Of a stretch of DNA of 64,000 nt, positions 63,901-64,000 are shown one piece after another; the stretch's first letter is position 1; each line of letters opens with the position of its first letter. Source of the stretch: Paenibacillus sp. 37. Lineage in GTDB: Bacteria > Bacillota > Bacilli > Paenibacillales > Paenibacillaceae. The position numbers were made by a program, and so were the translations under genes. The stretch is taken from assembly GCF_008386395.1 (NCBI RefSeq), contig NZ_CP043761.1, positions 3,720,001 to 3,784,000 on the forward strand. Direction: 5' to 3'. A model generated the notes under the pieces. It did not search any database, was not told the DNA's origin, and saw only the letters and a program-made list of their open reading frames with translations.

Positions 63901-64000
63901 ATGGATAAACAACAATTGTCCAAAGATATTCTCAAACTGGTTGGTGGGGAAGAGAATATCGATCAAGTTACACACTGCATGACTCGACTCAGATTCAATC
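63901..64000 (+). CDS. PTS beta-glucoside-type EIIB(C) component (3' partial)
   Basis: Only 33 codons are inside the window: MDKQQLSKDILKLVGGEEN followed by VTHCMTRLRF, with the EIIB phosphorylation Cys in the HCMTRLRF motif. AAGGAG lies nine bases upstream. The rest of the gene runs past the window end. With the GH1 and RpiR genes it forms a beta-glucoside uptake locus. Confidence 0.9.
   Translation, partial: MDKQQLSKDILKLVGGEENIDQVTHCMTRLRFN

Overview
The window looks like a chromosomal stretch of a Paenibacillus-type, spore-forming Firmicute. This is inferred from the LplB/LplC-type sugar permeases, modular secreted xylanase and fructan hydrolase, a CD3324-family protein, strong GGAGG ribosome binding sites and moderate GC. 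No rRNA, tRNA, CRISPR array, prophage or intact insertion sequence was seen.

Layout. 1-6.8 kb: an alpha-glucoside uptake and hydrolysis operon (binding protein cut by the window edge, two permeases, two GH13 alpha-glucosidases). 7-13.4 kb: an acetyltransferase/ferredoxin-like pair, a chemoreceptor, a graveyard of an alpha/beta hydrolase and a LysR regulator, a VOC protein, an ABC-F ATPase with a structured leader, and a Gly/Pro-rich protein. 13.9-18.2 kb: a secreted GH10 xylanase behind a CcpA-like site, a TPP riboswitch controlling tenA, and a CD3324-family gene. 18.4-23.6 kb: nucleotidyltransferase, a tiny exported peptide, CPBP protease, IS3 remnant, DUF2239 protein behind paired operators, alpha/beta hydrolase. 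24.3-30.9 kb: a 1267-residue GH32 enzyme, rifamycin ADP-ribosyltransferase, MarR with two nitroreductase-like proteins, and a second copy of the tiny peptide. 31.2-38.6 kb: an unusual operon of two sugar-type ABC permeases, a HlyD/MacA-like adaptor, a binding lipoprotein and a 970-residue repeat protein. 38.7-50.3 kb: two copies of a duplicated segment (pentapeptide-repeat gene, intact then broken) flanking a 2-hydroxyacid dehydrogenase/XRE pair, an MFS-UspA pair, a BCCT transporter and a decayed ABC exporter. 50.4-59.8 kb: TetR/flavoprotein pairs, a two-component system with a lipoprotein, and an NTF2-like gene with flanking operators. 60-64 kb: a beta-glucoside locus (GH1 phospho-glucosidase, MFS, RpiR regulator, PTS permease cut by the window end).

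The main themes are carbohydrate acquisition (alpha-glucosides, xylan, fructan, beta-glucosides) and small detoxification or resistance modules under local regulators. The most unusual elements are the permease/adaptor/giant-protein operon, the paired 48-50 residue exported peptides with conserved leaders, a dispersed intergenic repeat that carries a terminator inside inverted ends, and several clean operator or attenuator-like structures. Function statements rest on reading motifs by eye; no database search was possible.
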